Source: Polynucleobacter asymbioticus QLW-P1DMWA-1
Lineage (GTDB): Bacteria; Pseudomonadota; Gammaproteobacteria; Burkholderiales; Burkholderiaceae
Assembly: GCF_000016345.1 (NCBI RefSeq)
Contig: NC_009379.1
Location: 1,426,001-1,490,000 of the forward strand
Length of the DNA stretch: 64,000 nucleotides
Reading direction: 5' to 3'
Below are positions 33,233 to 40,649 of this stretch, piece by piece; positions within the stretch are counted from its first letter, which is position 1, and every line of letters starts with the position of its first letter. A model generated the notes under the pieces. The model made no database searches and was not told the DNA's origin. It saw only the letters and a program-made list of their open reading frames with translations. The position numbers were made by a program, and so were the translations under genes.

Positions 33233-34417
33233 ATGAGCATACGTCCTTTAGATGGCATTACCGTTGTATCACTTGAGCACGCGATTGCAGCGCCCTTCTG
33301 TACCCGTCAACTGGCAGACCTAGGTGCTCGAGTAATTAAAGTAGAACGGCCCGGTAGTGGTGATTTTGCAAGGGCTTACGATAAACAAGTGAAAGGTCTG
33401 TCATCTCATTTTGTTTGGGTGAATCGCTCTAAAGAAAGCTTAACCCTAGATCTAAAACAGCCAGCTGCATTAGCAGCATTAAAAACCCTGCTGAAAACGG
33501 CTGATGTATTGGTGCAAAACTTAGCGCCTAGCGCAGCTGCCCGCATGGGCCTGACTGCGGATTTACTGCAAAAAGAGAATCCGAAATTGATTCTGTGTGA
33601 TATCTCAGGCTATGGCAATAATGGTCCTTATCGTGATAAGAAGGCATATGACTTACTGATCCAAAGCGAGGCTGGTTTCTTATCGGTTACGGGTACTCCA
33701 GAAACCCCAAGCAAGGCGGGAAACTCCATAGCTGACATTGCTGCGGGTATGTATGCCTATACCAATATCTTGGCGGCACTCCTGCAAAGAGGCAAAACGG
33801 GTAAGGGTTCAGTCATTGATATATCCATGCTCGAATCTTTAGGTGAGTGGATGAGTTTTCCGATGTACTACGCATATGAAGGTGCCGAACCACCTCCGCG
33901 CAATGGCGCCTCGCATGCCACCATCTATCCTTATGGCCCCTTTAAAGCTGGGGATGGTGGGACTGTAATGCTTGGCCTACAGAATGAGCGTGAATGGACT
34001 CAATTTTGTGAAGTGGTTCTTGAAAAATCAGCACTTGCTCAAGATGAGCGTTTTGATAAAAACTTCAAGCGCAATGAAAAACGGGTTGAGCTCTTGGCCA
34101 TCATTGATCAATGCTTCAAAACATTAAGCACTGAACAGCTGATCGCCAGATTAGAAAAAGCGCAGATTGCCAATGCTCGATTAAATGATATGCACGGCCT
34201 GTGGAAGCATGAGCAATTGCAAGCCCGCAATCGCTGGGCTAAAGTCGATACGCCAGCAGGAAGCATTCCAGCGCTCCTGCCGCCCGGATTAAACAATAGT
34301 TATGAGTACCGAATGGATGCCATTCCGGCAGTAGGTCAGCATACTGAGTCAATCCTCCAAGAAATTGGTTTAAACGATTCTAATATTGCCGAGATGCGCG
34401 CAAGCGGGGCGATTTAA
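33233..34417 (+). CDS. CaiB/BaiF (family III) CoA-transferase
   Basis: Read from ATG 33233 this is about 394 residues; a GTG at 33224 would add three. The family motifs are LDGITVVSLEHAIAAPFCTR, LGARVIKVERPGSGDFAR, SLTLDLKQPAA, and the active-site region KGSVIDISMLESLGEW with catalytic Asp. It moves CoA between acyl-CoA and a carboxylic acid. It is coupled to the upstream acyl-CoA dehydrogenase. The 3' end overlaps the convergent cls gene by 4 bases. The acid substrate is unknown. Confidence 0.88.
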   Translation: MSIRPLDGITVVSLEHAIAAPFCTRQLADLGARVIKVERPGSGDFARAYDKQVKGLSSHFVWVNRSKESLTLDLKQPAALAALKTLLKTADVLVQNLAPSAAARMGLTADLLQKENPKLILCDISGYGNNGPYRDKKAYDLLIQSEAGFLSVTGTPETPSKAGNSIADIAAGMYAYTNILAALLQRGKTGKGSVIDISMLESLGEWMSFPMYYAYEGAEPPPRNGASHATIYPYGPFKAGDGGTVMLGLQNEREWTQFCEVVLEKSALAQDERFDKNFKRNEKRVELLAIIDQCFKTLSTEQLIARLEKAQIANARLNDMHGLWKHEQLQARNRWAKVDTPAGSIPALLPPGLNNSYEYRMDAIPAVGQHTESILQEIGLNDSNIAEMRASGAI

Positions 34418-35892
34418 AGCAGCGGCGAAGTAAGATGGGCGGCATTCTCCAAGTAATGATGCCATCTTGGTCTTTGGGCCCATGCTTTGGAATCTAAATA
34501 GTCTGATTGCTTTAGATATGACTCGATTAACTGCTTTAATTGAGTACAGAATTCTTCGTTATAAACAATCAAGCTAATCTCAAAATTGAGGCGCAGGCTA
34601 CGTTGATCAAAGTTCACTGAACCAAAGATCGCAGTTCGGCCATCAACCAGTAAGCTCTTGGTATGAAGTAAGCCCCCATGAAACTCGGCAATCTTGACTC
34701 CTGAATCCAGAAGATCTTCATAATAACTTTTGCTACTCCAAGCAACTAAGGTTGAATCATTTAACTTAGGAACAATCAAAGTCACATTAACACCCCGCCT
34801 GGCTGATGCCATCATGGCCTGCAATAAACCATCATCAGGACCAAAATAGGGAGTGGTAATGGTTAGCTCTTCACGCGCATCAATGATTGCAGAAAGCATG
34901 ACTTGATACAAAATATCATCTCGACTTACGGGACCTGAAGCCAATTCTTGGGCAATCGCCCCACCTTCATAAGGCGCGATTGGTGGCACACGATCATCGA
35001 AATGCGTAATTTTTGGGTTATCTACACTCCAGTCAAAAGAAAAGGTAAGTTCAAACTGAGCGGCGACCGGTCCTTCAACGCGCACCATCGCATCTACCCA
35101 CTCGCCCACTCCCGAATCTTGCTTAAAGGTGCGTGGATCGACCAGATTCATACTGCCAGTCCAAACAATTGCGCCATCAACCACAAATATTTTTCTATGC
35201 AGACGGATATCTGCCCGTCTAAATTGAAAACGGCCGATCTGGATAGGCAAAGCTTCGGTTACTTGAACCCCTGCATTACGAAAGCGGCCTGGCCAACTTG
35301 ATTTAAACCAATCTTTACTCCCCAAAGAGTCCAATAAAACCCGGCATTTGACACCACGCTTTGCTGCTGCAATAACCGCTTCACCGACTCGATCAGCATC
35401 ACCTCCAAGAGCCCAAATATAGAACTCCATATGAAGACTTGCTTTAGCACGATCAATCTCATCAATAAAGAGCTGAAGAATTTCTAAAGAATTTGTATGC
35501 AGTTCGAGCTTATTACCAGAAACTACTGGTGTTCCATTTTTTGTCTCTGCTAATAAACTTAATGCACGGGCTTCAACGGGAATCTTCTGCCTCTCCCCCG
35601 CATAATCCCTTCGCATATCTTCCGTGATTTGGGCGTACTCCTGATTCATGCGTTTAATTTTTCGAGTCAAACTCCGACCAACTGGTCGATCGCCAATCAG
35701 AATATACAAACTAATTCCGACTATTGGAAAAGTCATCACAATAAAAATCCAAGCAAACGCAACACCGACTGGTCTTCTAACAGAAATAATGACGCCAATG
35801 AAAATGGTGACTAATAAAAAGTGGATTAATACAAGCCAGCTGATATTTATATCAAAGGCATGCTTTATTAAAAAGGTAGTTAAGCTATTCAT
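34414..35892 (-). CDS. cls: Cardiolipin synthase
   Basis: This 492-residue phospholipase D superfamily protein has two N-terminal membrane helices (residues ~18-65). Two HKD motifs follow: HRKIFVVDGAIVWTGSMNL and HTKSLLVDGRTAIFGSVNFD. This order and length match ClsA-type cardiolipin synthase, which condenses two phosphatidylglycerols. The start ATG overlaps the stop of the upstream endonuclease-like gene by 4 bases, showing a coupled operon. Confidence 0.92.
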   Translation of the reverse strand: MNSLTTFLIKHAFDINISWLVLIHFLLVTIFIGVIISVRRPVGVAFAWIFIVMTFPIVGISLYILIGDRPVGRSLTRKIKRMNQEYAQITEDMRRDYAGERQKIPVEARALSLLAETKNGTPVVSGNKLELHTNSLEILQLFIDEIDRAKASLHMEFYIWALGGDADRVGEAVIAAAKRGVKCRVLLDSLGSKDWFKSSWPGRFRNAGVQVTEALPIQIGRFQFRRADIRLHRKIFVVDGAIVWTGSMNLVDPRTFKQDSGVGEWVDAMVRVEGPVAAQFELTFSFDWSVDNPKITHFDDRVPPIAPYEGGAIAQELASGPVSRDDILYQVMLSAIIDAREELTITTPYFGPDDGLLQAMMASARRGVNVTLIVPKLNDSTLVAWSSKSYYEDLLDSGVKIAEFHGGLLHTKSLLVDGRTAIFGSVNFDQRSLRLNFEISLIVYNEEFCTQLKQLIESYLKQSDYLDSKAWAQRPRWHHYLENAAHLTSPLL

Positions 35893-36644
35893 TTAAGTTC
35901 CAATTCTGCAGTAATTCCTAGGTGATCCGATAACTTCAGCCATTCGTGCAATATCTCTACAGAATGCACCTTAAAGCCTCGGACATAAATACGATCCATA
36001 GCCAACATTGGTCTAATGCTAGGGAAGGTTCTAGCCGGGGCGCCAGTTAGGACCTCAAACACTTCATTAAACCCAGCCTCACGCATTGGCGCGCTAATGC
36101 GGTTGCGCCAGTCATTAAAATCGCCAGCGACAATCGTAGGCGCATCACCTGTCAGCTCTTCTATATAGCGAATAATTTCAGTGAGCTGACGCTCCCTGCC
36201 GCGTTCAAAGAGAGCTAGATGCACACAAAAACAGTGGATGGATTGACTAACACCATCTAGCTGAGTCACGCTATGCAACAGGCCGCGTTTCTCAAAACGA
36301 TAAGCCGAGATATCGTAATTATTTCCCTTGCTTAAGGGATGCCTAGAGAGAATGGCATTGCCATGATGTCCATCGGGATACTCCGAGTTTTTTCCATAAT
36401 GCCAGTCACGCCAGAAATCTTCAGAGAGGAAGTGGGTTAACTCTGTCAGTGGCCACTGCCCGAAACGCTGCAAGCGACCTCGATGTTCCTGTTGTAATTC
36501 TTGCAAAAACAATAAGTCTGGATAATGAGTACGCATTCTTTGGCGCAATTGATAAATCGTCGAATGGCGATGCAGAGGTGATAAACCCTTATGAACATTC
36601 ATGCTCATTACTGTGAAACGTGAACCCTTGTTTTGATCCATCAA
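35889..36644 (-). CDS. Endonuclease/exonuclease/phosphatase (EEP) family protein
   Basis: This 251-residue protein matches the EEP fold: VMSMNVHKGLSPLHR, PDLLFLQELQQEHRG (metal Glu), GHHGNAILSRHPLS, IVAGDFNDWRNR (Asp-x-Asn) and LKLSDHLGITAELEL (final Asp-His). EEP proteins hydrolyse phosphodiesters in nucleic acids, lipids or inositol phosphates. Its 4-base overlap with cls suggests a phospholipid-related role, in keeping with similar cls-linked EEP genes elsewhere. The exact substrate is unknown. Confidence 0.87.
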   Translation of the reverse strand: MMDQNKGSRFTVMSMNVHKGLSPLHRHSTIYQLRQRMRTHYPDLLFLQELQQEHRGRLQRFGQWPLTELTHFLSEDFWRDWHYGKNSEYPDGHHGNAILSRHPLSKGNNYDISAYRFEKRGLLHSVTQLDGVSQSIHCFCVHLALFERGRERQLTEIIRYIEELTGDAPTIVAGDFNDWRNRISAPMREAGFNEVFEVLTGAPARTFPSIRPMLAMDRIYVRGFKVHSVEILHEWLKLSDHLGITAELELK

Positions 36645-36841
36645 AACTGACCTGCTGCCCGCTGGCGCCTAACGCGAGCAAGATAAATTTCAGCCTCAAC
36701 CAATTCTTGGCATTGCATACATTTATTGCAAATAGAGGCCTGCTCCCTCAGTTCATCGATAGAATCGATGGGATGGGCATCTAGATATTCACGTAGGTCG
36801 TCATCTAAGACCTCGTTACAGAGGCAAACTACTTCAGCCAT
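36641..36841 (-). CDS. BFD-like [2Fe-2S]-binding protein
   Basis: This 66-residue protein has the bacterioferritin-associated ferredoxin pattern: CLCNEV near the N terminus and CNKCMQC near residue 40. It probably carries one [2Fe-2S] cluster and may release iron from bacterioferritin or donate electrons. It overlaps the EEP gene start by 4 bases. No bacterioferritin gene is in the window. A basic tail (RVRRQRAAGQF) ends it. Confidence 0.85.
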   Translation of the reverse strand: MAEVVCLCNEVLDDDLREYLDAHPIDSIDELREQASICNKCMQCQELVEAEIYLARVRRQRAAGQF

Positions 36842-36908
36842 AAGTCAAAAATCAGGGAAATGGATCTCATTAGGCTTATTTTGCCACTGCCTTGATAGAA
36901 TCAACCCC

Positions 36909-37604
36909 ATGTTGACTGCCTTTCAAGACGCGATTGCCCTCCTGACCCATCTAGACGATGGAGTCTTGGGAATTGTTTTGGTCTCTTTAAAGGTTAGCGC
37001 CACCGCCCTCCTCTTTTCCACTCTACTTGGATTGCCGATAGGTGCTCTTTTGGCTACCGAGCAATTTTCCGGAAAAAAGCTGATTGTGGTGATCTTAAAT
37101 ACCCTAATGGGTGTGCCGACTGTGATCATTGGAGTTTTGGTCTATCTACTCCTATCGCGCACAGGACCACTGGGAGCATTTGGCTGGCTGTTCACTGTGA
37201 AGGGTATGATTCTGGCGCAAATCCTCCTCACAACCCCATTAGTAGCCGCCCTGAGCCGCCAAATCTTGGAAGACTCCTGGAAGATTCACCGCGATTCTTT
37301 TCTTAGCCTCAGGCTACCAGTGCTTGCTCGTTATAAATGGCTTATTTGGGATTGTCGGTTCTCGCTAACAATCGCTCTTTTAGCAGGACTAGCGAGAGCA
37401 ATTTCTGAGGTTGGCGCTGTCATGATTGTCGGTGGCAATATCGATCACTCCACAAGAACTATGACAACTGCTATTGCTCTAGAAACAAGCAAAGGCGACC
37501 TTCCTCTAGCTCTTGCCCTAGGAATTGTCCTGATGTCCACCGTGCTGATTGCGAACTTATTTACCTTTAGCCTTCGTCAAGTTGCGGAGCGTCGCTATGG
37601 TTAA
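36909..37604 (+). CDS. Tungstate-type ABC transporter permease (TupB-like)
   Basis: Read from ATG 36909 this is 231 residues; the longer upstream frame crosses the divergent BFD gene and is not used. It has five to six membrane segments. The EAA-like loop ...ARAISEVGAVMIVGGNIDHS, the LLGLPIGALLATEQFSG start and TLMGVPTVIIGVLVYLLLSR resemble TupB/WtpB-type anion permeases. The ATPase gene overlaps its end by 8 bases. No TupA binding protein is adjacent. Tungstate versus molybdate cannot be told apart here, but the formate dehydrogenase neighbour fits either. Confidence 0.8.
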   Translation: MLTAFQDAIALLTHLDDGVLGIVLVSLKVSATALLFSTLLGLPIGALLATEQFSGKKLIVVILNTLMGVPTVIIGVLVYLLLSRTGPLGAFGWLFTVKGMILAQILLTTPLVAALSRQILEDSWKIHRDSFLSLRLPVLARYKWLIWDCRFSLTIALLAGLARAISEVGAVMIVGGNIDHSTRTMTTAIALETSKGDLPLALALGIVLMSTVLIANLFTFSLRQVAERRYG

Positions 37605-38304
37605 TGCGAACGAACAATTTACTCGATTTATTGAGCTCAAAGACATTACGGTTAAGAGTAATGATCGAACCATTCTCAATATTCCACATGCCATCATTCC
37701 CACTGATCGCATCACAGCATGCATTGGCCCCAATGGAGCTGGTAAGACCACATTTCTCAAGCTGTTGGATGGGCTGGTCAAACCAGATACCGGCAGTATT
37801 CACTACTCCTTCCTGCCCAAAACTGCACTGGTACTGCATCACACGCCAATGATTAAGGCATCTACCAGGACGAATATCAGCATGGCAACCGATGCTGATC
37901 CATCAATTACTTCCAGCCAAATTGATCAAGCTATTCATCAGGTAGGTTTGAGTGCGTTGGCTTCCAGTCCAGCACATAAGCTTTCTGCCGGTGAGAGGCA
38001 AAAAATCTGTCTTGCACGAGCATTCTTGCTAAAGCCGAACTTAATGTTGCTGGACGAGCCCACTGCGAATTTGGATCCTCAGGCTACGGAACAAGTAGAG
38101 CAATTAGTTCGGGATTTTAAAAATTCCAATGTAGACGTAGTCTTCTCTTCTCATTTGCTTGCTCAAGTTCAAAGACTGGCTCAGTACGTTCTCTTTATTG
38201 ATCAAGGCGAGGTAAAAGAAAAGGGGCCCGTGGGCCCCTTCTTTTCCAATCCACAAACATCTGCTGCCAAACGTTATCTAGCTCAAGAACTACTCATAGA
38301 TTAA
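37597..38304 (+). CDS. Tungstate-type ABC transporter ATP-binding protein (TupC-like)
   Basis: This 235-residue ABC ATPase starts at ATG 37597, with a GGAG site inside the permease gene's end. Motifs are Walker A IGPNGAGKTTFLKLLDG, signature LSAGERQKICLARA and Walker B LMLLDEPTANLD, followed by a switch His in VVFSSHLLAQ. It pairs with the upstream permease and resembles TupC. Its stop codon abuts the final stop of the convergent formate dehydrogenase operon without a gap, and a hairpin for that operon lies inside this coding sequence. Confidence 0.85.
   Translation: MVNANEQFTRFIELKDITVKSNDRTILNIPHAIIPTDRITACIGPNGAGKTTFLKLLDGLVKPDTGSIHYSFLPKTALVLHHTPMIKASTRTNISMATDADPSITSSQIDQAIHQVGLSALASSPAHKLSAGERQKICLARAFLLKPNLMLLDEPTANLDPQATEQVEQLVRDFKNSNVDVVFSSHLLAQVQRLAQYVLFIDQGEVKEKGPVGPFFSNPQTSAAKRYLAQELLID
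38212..38240 (-). terminator. Terminator of the formate dehydrogenase operon, embedded in the convergent ABC gene
   Basis: AAGGGGCCC / GGGCCCCTT (38221-38240) forms a very GC-rich stem with a tight loop. Read on the minus strand it is followed by TTTTCTTTTA. It lies ~65 bases beyond the last minus-strand stop codon and within the ABC ATPase coding region (residues about 208-214). Confidence 0.7.
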
Positions 38305-38616
38305 TTATTTAGCTGCAGTCGCTGGAGCAGCTGCTGGTGCAGCAGGCGCGGCTGGTGCAGATGCGGCAGCTACCGGCGGAACAAATGGCGGAGGTGCTAC
38401 ACATGCAGCAGGCGCAGGCGTTCCAGAGACTCTAAATTTATCGGCAACGCGGTTTTGCGCCTGGCATAGTTGATATGCCGCAACCTTATCGCCATAAGCG
38501 GTTTTAGCTTTAACTAAATTCGCCGCTTCTTGCGCTTCAGGGCTTAACGGAGGCAGCGTTGCAAAAACTGATGTGCCTGCAAATGCGCAAAATACAAAAG
38601 CAATGATCTTTTTCAT
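38305..38616 (-). CDS. Small exported protein at the end of the formate dehydrogenase operon
   Basis: This 103-residue protein is read from ATG 38616; the frame can be extended to 38685, but AGGGA and the signal peptide (MKKIIAFVFCAFAGTSVFA) favour this start. The mature part has LCQAQNRVADKF and two cysteines, then an Ala/Pro-rich tail (APAAPAAPAAAPATAAK). No domain is recognised. It lies 4 bases after the cytochrome b subunit gene, so it is probably the last gene of the operon. The function is unknown. Confidence 0.65.
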   Translation of the reverse strand: MKKIIAFVFCAFAGTSVFATLPPLSPEAQEAANLVKAKTAYGDKVAAYQLCQAQNRVADKFRVSGTPAPAACVAPPPFVPPVAAASAPAAPAAPAAAPATAAK

Positions 38617-38620
38617 GGCT

Positions 38621-39682
38621 TTATCCCTTTTTATCCACTTTGTTGTACCAAATTTCATGGTGCTCTTTAGCCCAAGTAGCATCAACGTAGCCCGTCTTCA
38701 TGCCATCAATAGATCCTTGCATTCCGATAGTACCGATGTAGATATGTCCCATCGCCATTGCCGTCATTAAGATAGCGGCGCTGCTATGAATCATATTGGC
38801 AATCTGCATTGTTCCGCGGAGGTACTCAATCTGCATGAATGGGACAATCATATCGAGCACAAAACCAGAAGCGGAAATTAGCAAGCCAAGAAAAGTCATA
38901 CCAAACCAGAACCAGAACTTTTCACCCATATTGAAAAAGCCAGCTGGAACATGCTTACCACTGAACATGCCACCAAATGTGAGCATCCACTGGAGGTCAC
39001 CTTTTTCTGGAATATTTTTTCCTACAAACAGCAAGAAGAAAATCACAATGCTTAATGTAAATAACGGGCCAGTAAAGTTATGGATGTTTTTACATACCAT
39101 CAAGAATGAGCCGTACGCTACCCCGCCCATTAACGGCATTGCAAAATACTTACCGAACAAAATCATTAGACCGGTAAAGGCCAATGCCAAGAAGCTAAAT
39201 GCCATTACCCAGTGAACAAGGCGATCAAAACCACTGAAACGTTTAATCATGACCCCTGAAAGTGGCTCATGAAGCTTGACCGAACCCTTAAGCGTATATA
39301 CGCCGGCGATACCGAAGAATGCAATTGCCAAAAGCCAGCCACCGTAAACAGTGATGATGCCATTCCGAATCACGCGCCACTGTTGGCCAGCACGCTGAAT
39401 TAATACGCCCGCTTGCTTGTCTGGAATGCTGACGTAGTTCTGCGGATCACTATTGGGCGCAATAAAGATAGAGGGATTAGCTGGTTGAGATTGGGCTTGA
39501 GTTCCGTTAGCTAGGGCATTTGGATTTGCTGGAATCGATGATGGTGAAATATCTACCCCACTAGCAGATGGCAATGGCGCCATCGGCGCACGTTCAGCCA
39601 GACTCATGCCGCTCGCTAAAGCTAGAGACAAACCAGCAGCCACTATCAAAGTGCGAAGAACTTTAGAAAATGATCGTTTCAT
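38621..39682 (-). CDS. fdhC: Formate dehydrogenase cytochrome b subunit
   Basis: This 353-residue protein has a signal peptide, a ~100-residue Pro/Ser-rich periplasmic stretch, one transmembrane helix (GWLLAIAFFGIAGVYTL), and then a four-helix cytochrome b domain. FSGFDRLVHWVMAFSFLALAFTGL carries a haem His, and AMGHIYIGTIGMQGSIDGM lies near the end. It anchors the enzyme and passes electrons to quinone. It is the third structural gene after fdhA and fdhB, separated from fdhB by a small lipoprotein gene. Confidence 0.9.
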   Translation of the reverse strand: MKRSFSKVLRTLIVAAGLSLALASGMSLAERAPMAPLPSASGVDISPSSIPANPNALANGTQAQSQPANPSIFIAPNSDPQNYVSIPDKQAGVLIQRAGQQWRVIRNGIITVYGGWLLAIAFFGIAGVYTLKGSVKLHEPLSGVMIKRFSGFDRLVHWVMAFSFLALAFTGLMILFGKYFAMPLMGGVAYGSFLMVCKNIHNFTGPLFTLSIVIFFLLFVGKNIPEKGDLQWMLTFGGMFSGKHVPAGFFNMGEKFWFWFGMTFLGLLISASGFVLDMIVPFMQIEYLRGTMQIANMIHSSAAILMTAMAMGHIYIGTIGMQGSIDGMKTGYVDATWAKEHHEIWYNKVDKKG

Positions 39683-39729
39683 ACAGAGGTCCTTAAACGT
39701 ATTCGTTTTATTTATTGTTGTTTAGATGA

Positions 39730-39966
39730 TCACTTAACGCGACTGTATTCATTTTGATTTTGATTGCGGTTGTTAATCGCCTCAGTCCAGCTTGCTTGAT
39801 TGCCTGGAGTCCAACCCTTAGTCATAAAGCCATCATTTGCCCCCATATACGGAGCAACGTCTGGACGCTTAGCAACCTTGGCTGCAATTTCTGGAGGCTC
39901 TGAGCAAGCAGACAAGACAGTGGCTAGTGAGAGACATAAAAGCAGAATCTTAAAATTGGCTTTCAT
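39730..39966 (-). CDS. Formate dehydrogenase-associated small lipoprotein
   Basis: This 78-residue protein has a signal peptide and lipobox LSAC (MKANFKILLLCLSLATVLSAC). The short mature part contains VAPYMGANDGFMTKGWTPG and ends in an Asn/Gln-rich tail. The start overlaps the fdhB stop by 1 base (TAATG), so translation is coupled. I do not recognise a family. Its fixed place between fdhB and fdhC suggests assembly or anchoring of the complex, as inference from position. Confidence 0.75.
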   Translation of the reverse strand: MKANFKILLLCLSLATVLSACSEPPEIAAKVAKRPDVAPYMGANDGFMTKGWTPGNQASWTEAINNRNQNQNEYSRVK

Positions 39967-40622
39967 TATTGAGCTCCTGGAATTTTGTCTGCAGGTGTTG
40001 GAGTTGGCTCTGCTGTACCTGGACCGCCATATGCAGTAGACCAGCCAAATGCTTGCCCACCAGGGTACTTGCCGTTTTTCTCACGAGTGGTTACGCGCTG
40101 ATTGAAGATACTAGAGATCACTTCACTATCTCCACCAATCAAGGCCTTGGTAGAACACATTTCAGCACAAAGGGGTAACTTACCTTCTGCTAAACGGTTG
40201 CGACCATATTTCTCAAACTCTGCAACGCTACCATTCTCCTCTGGGCCACCACTACAGAAGGTACATTTATCCATCTTGCTGCGTGTGCCGAAGGCGCCCT
40301 TAGTTTCAAACTGTGGCGCTCCAAACGGACAAGCAAGGGAGCAATAACCGCAACCGATACAGATATCCTTATCGTGCAACACAACGCCTTCATCAGTGCG
40401 GTAGAAACAATCTACTGGACATACAGCCATACAAGGAGCATCAGTACAGTGCATACAAGCAACTGAAACTGATTTTTCTTGACCAATGATTCCGTCATTT
40501 ACTGTAACCACACGGCGGCGATTTACACCCCAAGGTACTTCGTTTTCGTTCTTACAAGCAGTTACACAGCCATTGCACTCAATGCAACGCTCAGTGTCAC
40601 AGATAAATTTCATTCTTGCCAT
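39966..40622 (-). CDS. fdhB: Formate dehydrogenase iron-sulfur (beta) subunit
   Basis: This 218-residue ferredoxin-type subunit has at least four cysteine groups: CIECNGCVTAC, CMHCTDAPCMAVC, CIGCGYCSLAC and CTFC with later cysteines. This matches the four [4Fe-4S] clusters of FdhB/FdnH-type subunits. It passes electrons from the catalytic alpha subunit to the cytochrome b. No signal peptide is present, consistent with co-export with the Tat-bearing alpha subunit. It lies directly downstream of fdhA. Confidence 0.92.
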   Translation of the reverse strand: MARMKFICDTERCIECNGCVTACKNENEVPWGVNRRRVVTVNDGIIGQEKSVSVACMHCTDAPCMAVCPVDCFYRTDEGVVLHDKDICIGCGYCSLACPFGAPQFETKGAFGTRSKMDKCTFCSGGPEENGSVAEFEKYGRNRLAEGKLPLCAEMCSTKALIGGDSEVISSIFNQRVTTREKNGKYPGGQAFGWSTAYGGPGTAEPTPTPADKIPGAQ

Positions 40623-40649
40623 TGTGTTCTCCTGACCTTATTTTTTGAC

